Assembly (NCBI GenBank): GCA_025927795.1
Contig: JAICKT010000220.1
Location: 1 to 7,383 of the forward strand
Origin: Parafilimonas sp.
GTDB lineage: Bacteria > Bacteroidota > Bacteroidia > Chitinophagales > Chitinophagaceae
DNA length: 7,383 nt
Direction of reading: 5' to 3'
Below, one piece after another: positions 1 to 6,763 of this stretch. Below the pieces are notes generated by a model. That model made no database searches. It saw only the letters and a list, made by a program, of their open reading frames with translations, and was not told the origin of the DNA. The position numbers and the translations under genes are program-made. Within the stretch, counting starts at the first letter, position 1, and every line of letters starts with the position of its first letter.

Positions 1-93
1 TACCAACTTGCAATGCTAATACATTTATGCTCAACCTACTTTTAGGTTGTATTAAACTGGAATAATATTATTATACAATCAGACAAATAAATT
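1..93 (+). promoter_or_regulatory. Non-coding leader upstream of the operon
   Basis: This AT-rich stretch precedes the first gene and probably holds the operon promoter or the end of an upstream transcript. TTG at 47-49 followed by an AT-rich TATTATTATACA stretch at 66-77 could be a promoter, but no convincing Bacteroidota-type TTTG / TAnnTTTG pair with normal spacing is visible. An upstream gene could end in here: one + frame stays open from the left edge to a TAA at 63-65, another to a TAG at 43-45. Neither piece is long enough to judge. No Shine-Dalgarno motif precedes the ATG at 94; the sequence there is A/T-rich. Confidence 0.3.
32..49. repeat. Perfect 7-bp inverted repeat with 4-base loop
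   Basis: CAACCTA at 32-38 and TAGGTTG at 43-49 are exact reverse complements separated by CTTT, so the RNA could form a small hairpin or the DNA could be a dyad binding site. No T-run follows (the next bases are TATTAAAC), which argues against a standard intrinsic terminator. It lies about 45 bases before the first start codon, so it could be an operator, a leader hairpin, or the weak end of an upstream transcript. The repeat is certain; its function is unknown. Confidence 0.5.
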
Positions 94-480
94 ATGAAAC
101 ACAAAATGCTGCTGGTAGATGATGACAAGGTAATGCTTCAACTACTTAAAAAAATATTTGAGAAAGAATATACTGTTTTTACTGCCTGCGATGGCGTTGA
201 AGCATTGCATTGCTTATATAATGGCATAAAGCCAGACGTTATTGTAAGTGATTTAATTATGGAAAATATTAATGGTTACGAGTTTGTAAAACATTTATCC
301 ACAAGTGTTGTTTTTAGCAAAATACCGGTTATAATACTTTCCAGCATGGCACAATCTGAAGCCACCCGCATGTTTCCAGCAGTAAAAACTATAAGTAAGC
401 CATTTGATCCTTTAAAGCTGTTAAGCTACATAAATACCAAAGTTTTAAGTGCCAATACCCAAATTTTCAGCAACAATTAA
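94..480 (+). CDS. Single-domain response regulator (CheY-like receiver)
   Basis: This 128-residue protein is a stand-alone phospho-receiver domain with no DNA-binding or enzymatic output. The family pattern is complete: an acidic cluster D9-D10-D11 after the first beta strand (LLVDDDK), the phospho-acceptor D53 in VIVSDLIM, a Ser pair S83/S84 after strand four (IILSSM), and the conserved Lys in SKPF at K102. It should therefore be phosphorylated by a histidine kinase and signal by protein contact; no kinase is in the window. The start at 94 gives a normal-length first strand; an in-frame ATG at 106 (M5) is a possible alternative. It is the first gene of the cluster, 6 bases before the sugar transferase, whose N-terminus resembles a second, degenerate receiver. 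That context suggests a role in controlling polysaccharide synthesis, which is inference. The family is very confident, the partner is not. Confidence 0.9.
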   Translation: MKHKMLLVDDDKVMLQLLKKIFEKEYTVFTACDGVEALHCLYNGIKPDVIVSDLIMENINGYEFVKHLSTSVVFSKIPVIILSSMAQSEATRMFPAVKTISKPFDPLKLLSYINTKVLSANTQIFSNN

Positions 481-486
481 TTTACT

Positions 487-1611
487 ATGATACCTACTGC
501 TACTGTTTTAAACACAATAAAAATTATTAAAGACCAAGAATTAGATTTCAGAGACCCTGATACCGGTAACCTTAAAATTTTATTAATCGGTTGTGCAGCT
601 TGTCTAAAGATAAAACTTGTTGACGGTGAATTTGAATTAAGCCATGCAACAAATATTCACGAAGCCAGAAAAACAATTGAAACTAATTTAAAAAACAATT
701 TACTTTTTGATGCTATTATTTGTGATGCCGGCTTACAGATAAAAAGCATTTTACATTTCGCAGGCTATTTATCTGCAACCAATACAATTCGCCATATTCC
801 TTTTATGTTATTTACAAATAGCAATAAGGTAAATACTGAGTTATGTACGTTTTCTCATGGCATTGATGATTTTATTTCTTTAGAAACCTCTTTGCCAGAT
901 CTCACAGATAAAATAATGATTCTGAAAAAATATAAGTCTTTTCAAAATCATTTGTCTTGCCCCAAAACTGCTGAACCGGAACCTGGCATAAATAAACAAT
1001 TTATTTTAAAACGCCTTGTAGATATACTTTTTTCAGCATTTGCTTTAATAGTACTCTTGCCAATCATTATTGTAATAGCTATTTGCATAAAATTAGAATC
1101 GGAAGGTCCGGTTTTTTATAAATCCCTTCGTGCAGGCAGAGGCTATAAAGTTTTTACTTTTTTTAAGTTTAGAACAATGGTGGCCAACGCAGAAGATATG
1201 GTTAAAGATTTAAAGCATCTTAATGAATATAAAGATTATAAAGGCAGTTATTTTTTTAAGATAAAAGATGACCCGCGTGTTACAAAGGTTGGACAATTTT
1301 TACGCAAAACAAGTCTAGATGAATTACCACAACTTATAAACGTTTTAAAAGGTGATATGAGTTTGGTGGGCAACAGACCACTCCCTTTGTATGAAGCGTG
1401 CTCCATTACTGTTGACAAATCTGCTAAAAGATTTTTAGCACCGGCTGGTATCACAGGGTTATGGCAGGTTAAAGGCAGATCCAATTTAAATCTGTCTGTT
1501 GATGAAAGAATTTCTATGGATATAGATTATGCAGAAAAGCAATCTTTTCTTTACGATATGAAAATTCTAATAAAAACTCCTAAAGAATTAATACTGAAAA
1601 ATAATGTTTAA
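487..1611 (+). CDS. Pseudo-receiver/sugar transferase fusion (polyprenyl-phosphate sugar-1-phosphate transferase)
   Basis: The C-terminal half (about residues 170-374) is a bacterial sugar transferase of the WcaJ/PglC type, which moves a sugar phosphate from a nucleotide sugar to undecaprenyl phosphate at the inner membrane and so starts polysaccharide assembly. Visible family marks are one hydrophobic membrane segment (about 175-201, with P192), FKFRTM at 226-231, the catalytic Asp-Glu pair D278-E279 in SLDELPQL, GDMSLVGNRP at 289-298 (many relatives have VGPRP) and GITGLWQVKGRS at 321-332. There is no four-helix WcaJ N-terminus. Instead, residues 28-150 look like a degenerate receiver: D80 in AIICDAG sits at the phospho-acceptor position and T110 in MLFTNS at the switch position. 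The acidic pair is replaced (LLIGCAAC), and the conserved Lys appears to be L132. A linker at 150-170 joins the halves. The gene starts 6 bases after the response regulator and overlaps the next gene by 8 bases. Sugar specificity cannot be read. Confidence 0.9.
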   Translation: MIPTATVLNTIKIIKDQELDFRDPDTGNLKILLIGCAACLKIKLVDGEFELSHATNIHEARKTIETNLKNNLLFDAIICDAGLQIKSILHFAGYLSATNTIRHIPFMLFTNSNKVNTELCTFSHGIDDFISLETSLPDLTDKIMILKKYKSFQNHLSCPKTAEPEPGINKQFILKRLVDILFSAFALIVLLPIIIVIAICIKLESEGPVFYKSLRAGRGYKVFTFFKFRTMVANAEDMVKDLKHLNEYKDYKGSYFFKIKDDPRVTKVGQFLRKTSLDELPQLINVLKGDMSLVGNRPLPLYEACSITVDKSAKRFLAPAGITGLWQVKGRSNLNLSVDERISMDIDYAEKQSFLYDMKILIKTPKELILKNNV

Positions 1612-2815
1612 TCAGGTTTTAATAATACTTTTTTGGGTAGTATTTATTTACTGCAGTTTTTCAGTTTTGTATCTTTTTACGTTTGCGATGGCAGCAAAGT
1701 TTTTTAAAAGAAATAAATCAGCCGCAACTTTTTTGCCTTTAAAAAAAATTGCAGTGTTAGTGCCCGCATACAAAGAAGATGAAATTATTCTCGCCACTGC
1801 GCAAAATATTTTAAACCAGGATTATCCAACGCAATTATATGATGTGTATATTATAGCTGATTCTTTTAAAAATTCAACCATAGAACAACTTGAAAGATTA
1901 CGCGTAAATGTTTTACAGGTAGCATTTACAAACAGCTCTAAAACCAAATCACTAAATGAATGTTTAAAAAACATTCATCGTTACTATGATATTGCTTTGA
2001 TATGTGATGCAGATAATATGCTGGCTAAAAGTTTTTTGAAAAAAATAAACGATGCATTTATGAACGGTGCAAAAGCTGTTCAGGGAAGAAGAGTGGCAAA
2101 AAACCTTGATACATCTTTTGCAGTATTGGATAGTTGCAGCGAAGCTATTAATAATAATATATTTCGTAAAGGTGCAAATGCTTTAGGTATTTCCTCAGCT
2201 GTAATTGGCTCGGGTATGGCATTTGAATTTGATATACTACGCAATGCATTATCGGAAATTTCTGCAATCAGTGGTTTTGATAAACCATTGCAGTTAAAAA
2301 TTACAGAATCAGGAATTAAAATATTATATCTTGAAGATGCCCTGATATTTGATGAAAAGGTTGATAACTCTGATGCCTTTAAGCAACAGCGCAAAAGATG
2401 GTTGTTAAGCCAATTTATTTATTTGAAAGAATATTTCTTTAAAGGATTGAGCCAATTATTAAAAGGAAATCTTAGTTATTTTAATCTGGCAGTTGCCAAT
2501 AATCTCGTTCCGCCAAGAGCCCTCTTAATTGCAGGTTTACCAGGTTTATGTATAGCAGCGTGGTTTATACAATTACCCATAGTTTTTTACACAACAGTTA
2601 TATTATTTGGTGTTTATTGTCTAAGTATGATAATAGCAATTCCTGCTGAGTTAAAAAATAAAAAATTATTAAATGCTTTATTACAATTACCAAAAGCAAT
2701 TGTGCTGATGATTGGAAATTTATTCAGAATGAAAAAAGCTAAAAAAGTTTTCATACATACTATTCACACAAAAAATGAAATAACAAATCCGTTGTATAAA
2801 ATGTATGGAGAATAA
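1604..2815 (+). CDS. Membrane GT2 glycosyltransferase with processive-type motifs
   Basis: This 403-residue inner-membrane enzyme probably adds sugars from a nucleotide donor on the cytoplasmic side. An N-terminal membrane helix (about 4-28) is followed by a GT-A domain starting at IAVLVPAYKE (49-58). It has the metal-binding DAD at 135-137 (ICDADNM), IGSGMAFEFD at 201-210, an Asp at 226 (GFDKPLQL) where relatives have the TED Asp, and QRKRW at 262-266, which fits the Q(Q/R)xRW motif. Hydrophobic stretches at about 303-323, 325-348 and 360-376 form a C-terminal membrane region. The Q(Q/R)xRW motif is typical of cellulose, hyaluronan and poly-GlcNAc synthases, so it may be processive. The protein is shorter than cellulose synthase, has no PilZ domain, and could instead add a single sugar. 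The ATG lies inside the previous gene (8-base overlap) and the stop overlaps the next ATG, indicating translational coupling. The product is unknown. Confidence 0.87.
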   Translation: MFNQVLIILFWVVFIYCSFSVLYLFTFAMAAKFFKRNKSAATFLPLKKIAVLVPAYKEDEIILATAQNILNQDYPTQLYDVYIIADSFKNSTIEQLERLRVNVLQVAFTNSSKTKSLNECLKNIHRYYDIALICDADNMLAKSFLKKINDAFMNGAKAVQGRRVAKNLDTSFAVLDSCSEAINNNIFRKGANALGISSAVIGSGMAFEFDILRNALSEISAISGFDKPLQLKITESGIKILYLEDALIFDEKVDNSDAFKQQRKRWLLSQFIYLKEYFFKGLSQLLKGNLSYFNLAVANNLVPPRALLIAGLPGLCIAAWFIQLPIVFYTTVILFGVYCLSMIIAIPAELKNKKLLNALLQLPKAIVLMIGNLFRMKKAKKVFIHTIHTKNEITNPLYKMYGE

Positions 2816-3722
2816 GAAGCCCCTTATATCAATTATTACTATCAATTATAATAACGCAGAAATTACAGGTGATTTTCTCGAGTCTTTACGTTATGTTGAT
2901 TACGATAGCATTGAAGTGATAGTGGTTGATAATGCTTCAAAAGTAAATCCGACAGAGATTTTAAAAAATATATACCCGGCTGTAAATATCATTTTAAGCA
3001 AAAAAAATCTTGGTTTTGCAGGCGGTAATAATTTAGGTATTAAAGCAGCAAAAGGTGATTTTTTATTCTTTGTAAATAATGATACTGTTTTAACTGCAAA
3101 TATTTTTGAAGGCTTACTTGAAATATTTGAAAAGTATCCTGATGCCGGTGTAGTAAGTCCAAAGTTTCATTATTATGATTCACCAGGCACAATTGAATTC
3201 GCCGGTTATAACAAGGTAAATAATTTCACCGCACGTAACAGCATGGTTGGTTGCAAGAGCAAAGATTATGGGCAATATGATGAAATAAAAGTTACAAATT
3301 ATGCACACGGTGGCGCTATGATGGTTCCAAGAAAAGTTATTGAAGAAGTAGGTTTAATGCCTGAATTATATTTCTTGTATTACGAAGAATTTGATTGGTG
3401 CGAGCAAATAAAAAGAAAAGGTTATAAGGTTTATTATCAATACAAATCATTAATATATCATAAAGAGTCAATGTCTGTTGGTAAAAAAAGCATACTTAAA
3501 ACTTTTTATTTAAATAGAAACCGCATTTTATTTATGCGCAGAAATGTGAAGGGCTTGTCTTTTCTTGGATTTGTGTTTTACTACACGTTTATCACCATTC
3601 CAAAAAACACAATAACATTTATATATAAAAGAGAGCCAAAACATTTAAAAGCATTTTGGAAAGGTTATCTATGGAACTTATCAAATTACAACATTAAAAA
3701 ATTAGACTCATGTGCGGCATAG
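2805..3722 (+). CDS. GT2 family glycosyltransferase, rhamnosyltransferase-like
   Basis: This 305-residue enzyme has the GT-A fold of the WbbL/RfbF-like GT2 branch, which transfers single sugars (often rhamnose) onto lipid-linked repeat units. The order of motifs is standard: ISIITINYNN (8-17), the nucleotide-binding VVDNAS (40-45), NLGFAGGNNLGI (68-79), the DXD-equivalent NND at 91-93, HGGAMMVPR (168-176) and the acceptor/base region YYEEFDWCEQIKRKGY (192-207), followed by YHKESMSVG. The hydrophobic tail at about 250-274 may associate with the membrane. It overlaps the preceding gene by 11 bases and the following asparagine synthetase homologue by 13 bases, and it is the only complete gene here ending in TAG rather than TAA; that stop lies inside the next reading frame. 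An A8 run at 3000-3007 encodes part of the SKKN stretch. The family is confident; donor and linkage cannot be told. Confidence 0.9.
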   Translation: MENKKPLISIITINYNNAEITGDFLESLRYVDYDSIEVIVVDNASKVNPTEILKNIYPAVNIILSKKNLGFAGGNNLGIKAAKGDFLFFVNNDTVLTANIFEGLLEIFEKYPDAGVVSPKFHYYDSPGTIEFAGYNKVNNFTARNSMVGCKSKDYGQYDEIKVTNYAHGGAMMVPRKVIEEVGLMPELYFLYYEEFDWCEQIKRKGYKVYYQYKSLIYHKESMSVGKKSILKTFYLNRNRILFMRRNVKGLSFLGFVFYYTFITIPKNTITFIYKREPKHLKAFWKGYLWNLSNYNIKKLDSCAA

Positions 3723-5614
3723 CGGGATTTTGTGATTTTAATAAACGAACAAGTACATCTGTTCTTCAAAAAATGACGGATGTATTAATTCATCGCGGAC
3801 CCAATGACTCCGGCTATAAACTGATTGATACACCTCGTGCATTTGTTGGTCTTGGTCAAAGAAGACTATCTATTATAGATCTTTCAAGCGGTGGTCATCA
3901 ACCAATGCATTTTGAAAACCTGAGCATAATTTTTAACGGTGAAATTTATAATTATAGAGAAGTAAGAGAAGAGCTTATAAAACAAGGTTACACATTTACG
4001 TCCGGCTCAGATACAGAAGTGATTTTAAAAGGATACCATTGCTGGGGAGATGCCGTTGTAAACAAGTTCATCGGAATGTTTGTGTATGTAATTTTAGATG
4101 AAAAAAAGCAAGAGCTTACTGTTTGCAGGGATAGAGCCGGCGTAAAACCCTTGTACTATTATTATGATAATGATGTATTTCTTTTCGCATCTGAGCTTAA
4201 AGCTTTGCATCAGCATCCAATGTTTATAAAAGAAATTGATGTAAATAGTCTTTCACTTTTTTTACAGTATAGTTATATACCTGCACCCTACTCTATTTTC
4301 AAAAAAACATTCAAATTAAATCCTGGCCATTATTTAAAATTATCACTTGCAAACAAAAAAATTACACAAACAAAATATTGGGATGTATGTGATTTTTACG
4401 ATAAGCCTGAAATAAAAATTTCTGAAGAAGATGCAATTAATGAAGTAGAAAAACTGCTTATCTCCGCTTATAATTATCGCATGGTTGCAGATGTGCCTGT
4501 CGGTTTATTCTTAAGTGGCGGATATGATAGTACAAGTGTTGCTGCCATTTTGCAAAGCGGTCGCACAGAAAAAATAAAATCATTTACCATTGGTTATAAA
4601 GAGGCTGCTTTTAATGAAGCGCCCGAAGCAAAAAAAATTGCTGAGTATTTAGGAACTGATCATCACGAGTGGTATGTTACTGCCTCAGATGCCGCAGATG
4701 TTTTTCATCAGCTTCCGGAAATTTATGATGAACCTTTTGCGGATAATTCAGTTGTGCCTACAGCACTTGTAAGCCAGCTTGCAAGCAAGCATGTAAAAGT
4801 ATCATTATCTGCAGATGGTGGTGATGAAGTTTTTGCAGGCTATAATAAGTTTAACCAATCTATTCGTTATACAGAGTCTGTACCACAATTAATGCAGTCT
4901 GCTTTTAGTAATGTAATGGGGTTAATTAATCCTGAATACATTCCTTACTTCAATAAAAAATACAATTTTAATACGCGGTATGAAAAGATGAGAAAAATCT
5001 GGACTGATAAAACGCCGCTTGCAGCGTTGAAATATATCAGCCAGTATGTTACCGCAGATGAAGCAAGAAATTTTATTGGTTTAGACTACGAAGATTATGC
5101 AACCAATTTTGATTGCGCCAATAATTTTTCAACAGAAATTAACTCGCTTAATAAAATGCTCGCTGTTGATTATAAAACTTTTTTGGCAGATAATAATCTT
5201 GTAAAGGTTGATAGGGCAACTATGTCTGTTGGGCTTGAAGGCAGGGAACCAATGCTCGATCATCGCATCATAGAATTTGTTTCCCAGTTACCGGCAAATC
5301 TTAAAATAAGAAACAAAACAAATAAATATATTTTAAAAAAGATTGTTCACAAATATATTCCGCAACAGTTAATGGACAGACCTAAAATGCCATTTATTGC
5401 ACCGCTTACCGTTTGGTTTAAAGATGAATTAAAAGAAAAAATTCAATATTATTTAAGCGAAGAGAAACTAAAAGAAAGCGGCGTATTTAATAGCGCACCA
5501 ATTATAAAATTAACCAATGAATATTTACAAGGCAAGCAGGTGAACTATCAAAAAGTTTGGAACATACTTGTTTTTCAATTGTGGTATGAAAAGTGGTTTG
5601 CAAAGGCCGCTTAA
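3710..5614 (+). CDS. asnB: Asparagine synthetase (glutamine-hydrolysing) homologue, polysaccharide-cluster type
   Basis: This 634-residue protein is a full-length class II glutamine amidotransferase fused to an ATP-pyrophosphatase synthetase domain. Ammonia released from glutamine is passed to an adenylated carboxylate. The start is fixed by MCGIAGF: Cys2 must become the N-terminal nucleophile, so the 13-base overlap with the preceding gene is real. In the glutaminase domain (2 to about 210), GQRRLSIIDL (49-58), NGEIYNYRE (76-84) and SDTE (100-103) bind glutamine. The synthetase domain (about 240-625) shows the PP-loop SGGYDST (269-275), SADGGDEVFAGY (367-378) and GREPMLDHR (511-519). Asparagine from aspartate is the family reaction. 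Homologues in O-antigen and exopolysaccharide loci are thought to amidate sugar carboxylates, and glycosyltransferases on both sides favour that role here. The Tyr in the PP-loop, where classical enzymes have Leu or Val, agrees with a specialised member. The symbol denotes the family, not proven asparagine synthesis. Confidence 0.9.
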   Translation: MCGIAGFCDFNKRTSTSVLQKMTDVLIHRGPNDSGYKLIDTPRAFVGLGQRRLSIIDLSSGGHQPMHFENLSIIFNGEIYNYREVREELIKQGYTFTSGSDTEVILKGYHCWGDAVVNKFIGMFVYVILDEKKQELTVCRDRAGVKPLYYYYDNDVFLFASELKALHQHPMFIKEIDVNSLSLFLQYSYIPAPYSIFKKTFKLNPGHYLKLSLANKKITQTKYWDVCDFYDKPEIKISEEDAINEVEKLLISAYNYRMVADVPVGLFLSGGYDSTSVAAILQSGRTEKIKSFTIGYKEAAFNEAPEAKKIAEYLGTDHHEWYVTASDAADVFHQLPEIYDEPFADNSVVPTALVSQLASKHVKVSLSADGGDEVFAGYNKFNQSIRYTESVPQLMQSAFSNVMGLINPEYIPYFNKKYNFNTRYEKMRKIWTDKTPLAALKYISQYVTADEARNFIGLDYEDYATNFDCANNFSTEINSLNKMLAVDYKTFLADNNLVKVDRATMSVGLEGREPMLDHRIIEFVSQLPANLKIRNKTNKYILKKIVHKYIPQQLMDRPKMPFIAPLTVWFKDELKEKIQYYLSEEKLKESGVFNSAPIIKLTNEYLQGKQVNYQKVWNILVFQLWYEKWFAKAA

Positions 5615-5623
5615 AAAAAATAA
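5613..5623 (+). promoter_or_regulatory. A-rich translation initiation region before the GT4 gene
   Basis: The stop of the asparagine synthetase homologue merges into a run of eight A (5613-5620) followed by TAA and then the ATG at 5624. No Shine-Dalgarno motif is present. A-rich sequence just upstream of starts is typical of Bacteroidota genes, where it appears to stand in for Shine-Dalgarno pairing. It supports the ATG at 5624 as the start of the next gene. Confidence 0.4.
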
Positions 5624-6757
5624 ATGAAGGATTCAAAAAAAATAAAAGTATTGCAAGCAATAAGACAAGGTAAAGTTGGCGGTGGTGAAACACACATTGT
5701 TGATTTGGTAAAACATTTAAACAAAGAACACTTTCAACCTGTAGTATTATCTTTTACTGATGGAGAAATGATTGATACGTTAAATGATATAGGTGTTGAG
5801 AATTATGTAATTCATTCTGAAAAAGCCTTTGATTTTTCTACATGGAAAAATGTGAAAACACTTATGCGTGAAAAAGAGATTGATTTAATACATATTCATG
5901 GCACACGAGCAACAAGTAATGTTTACTGGGCTGCAAAAAAACTTGATTTGCCAACCGTTTATACTATACACGGCTGGTCTTTTCACGATGATCAAAATGC
6001 ATTGGTAAAAAATGCAAGAATATTTTTTGAAAAATGGATTACTAAGAAAACTGATTGTAATATCTCTGTCTCTTCATCAAATCAGCAAACAGGTTTTAAA
6101 AATATACCGGGGTTTGAATCTGTTGTTATACACAATGGAATTGACCTGGTTAAATTTAATCCTGATTGTGCAAAAAGAAAAAATCTGCGCAATGAATTAA
6201 ATATTGCACAAAATGCTTTTGTTGTTTCTTTTATTGGAAGAATGACTGCACAAAAAGATCCACTTACACTTATAAAAGCTTTTAAAGAAATTATTTCGGA
6301 GTATCCAAATGCAGTTTTGCTTATGGTTGGCGATGGAGAATTAAAAGATAAAGCAATTGCATTAACAAAAGAATTCGGCTTAGAAAATTCAGTGATATTT
6401 CAAAAATCAAGAGCTGATGTAGCAGACATTTTATTTTCATCAGATATTTTTTGCTTGCCTTCTTTATGGGAAGGTTTTCCTATTGCGTTGTTAGAAGCAA
6501 TGGCTATGCGAAAGGCGGTTATTGCAACAGAAGTTGATGGCTCTGTTGAAATAATTCAAAATAAAAAAAACGGGATTCTCGTTAAACCACAAAACATACA
6601 AATGCTTACTGATGCAATTAAAGAATTAATAAGTAATAACTCTTTAAAAACAAAATTAGCAATAGCAGCACAACAAACAATCTTAAACGATTTTGATGTG
6701 AAAAACATGACAAAAAAAATTGAAGATGTTTATTTAAATGTTTTACATCAAAACTAA
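5624..6757 (+). CDS. GT4 family glycosyltransferase (GT-B fold)
   Basis: This 377-residue retaining glycosyltransferase is of normal family length. The N-terminal acceptor domain begins with IKVLQAIRQGKVGGGETH (7-24), where the glycine-rich loop is typical, and continues through LIHIHGTRAT (88-97) and VYTIHGWSF (112-120). The C-terminal donor domain shows VIHNGID (168-174), VVSFIGRMTAQKDP (200-213), LLMVGDGEL (232-240), and the nucleotide-sugar EX7E motif, E283 to E291, in EGFPIALLEAM. There is no signal peptide or membrane helix, so it acts in the cytoplasm or peripherally at the membrane on lipid-linked intermediates. It starts 9 bases after the asparagine synthetase homologue and ends 6 bases before the methyltransferase, all co-directional. 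The family assignment is firm; donor sugar, acceptor and linkage cannot be inferred. A8 runs at 6563-6570 and 6712-6719 lie in Lys/Asn-rich parts of the frame. Confidence 0.92.
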   Translation: MKDSKKIKVLQAIRQGKVGGGETHIVDLVKHLNKEHFQPVVLSFTDGEMIDTLNDIGVENYVIHSEKAFDFSTWKNVKTLMREKEIDLIHIHGTRATSNVYWAAKKLDLPTVYTIHGWSFHDDQNALVKNARIFFEKWITKKTDCNISVSSSNQQTGFKNIPGFESVVIHNGIDLVKFNPDCAKRKNLRNELNIAQNAFVVSFIGRMTAQKDPLTLIKAFKEIISEYPNAVLLMVGDGELKDKAIALTKEFGLENSVIFQKSRADVADILFSSDIFCLPSLWEGFPIALLEAMAMRKAVIATEVDGSVEIIQNKKNGILVKPQNIQMLTDAIKELISNNSLKTKLAIAAQQTILNDFDVKNMTKKIEDVYLNVLHQN

Positions 6758-6763
6758 TTTAGT

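Noticed and set aside
8..27. A possible Bacteroidota promoter from TTG at 8-10 and TACATTTA at 20-27
   Set aside because: The second element resembles TAnnTTTG, but the gap of about 9 bases is far too short for the usual spacing, so the pair is not credible.
1248..1484. A 78-codon open frame on the - strand inside the sugar transferase
   Set aside because: It covers the most conserved catalytic region of the transferase (Asp-Glu pair, VGNRP) and has no independent support, so it is a shadow.
2080..2394. A 104-codon open frame on the - strand inside the membrane GT2
   Set aside because: It is antisense to conserved GT2 motifs and its low-complexity Ser/Leu-rich translation is typical of shadow frames.
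4771..4795. A short palindrome (GCTTGCAAGC) in the AsnB gene
   Set aside because: It lies within codons for the conserved QLASKH region, is only 10 bp and has no T-run. It looks like a by-product of coding sequence.
5502..5693. A 63-codon open frame on the - strand across the AsnB/GT4 junction
   Set aside because: It overlaps two well-supported genes, and its hydrophobic start reflects reverse-complemented Lys/Asn codons, not a real membrane peptide.
6012..6200. A 62-codon + frame inside the GT4 gene
   Set aside because: It is out of frame within a complete glycosyltransferase with continuous motifs and has no separate initiation signal or homology.
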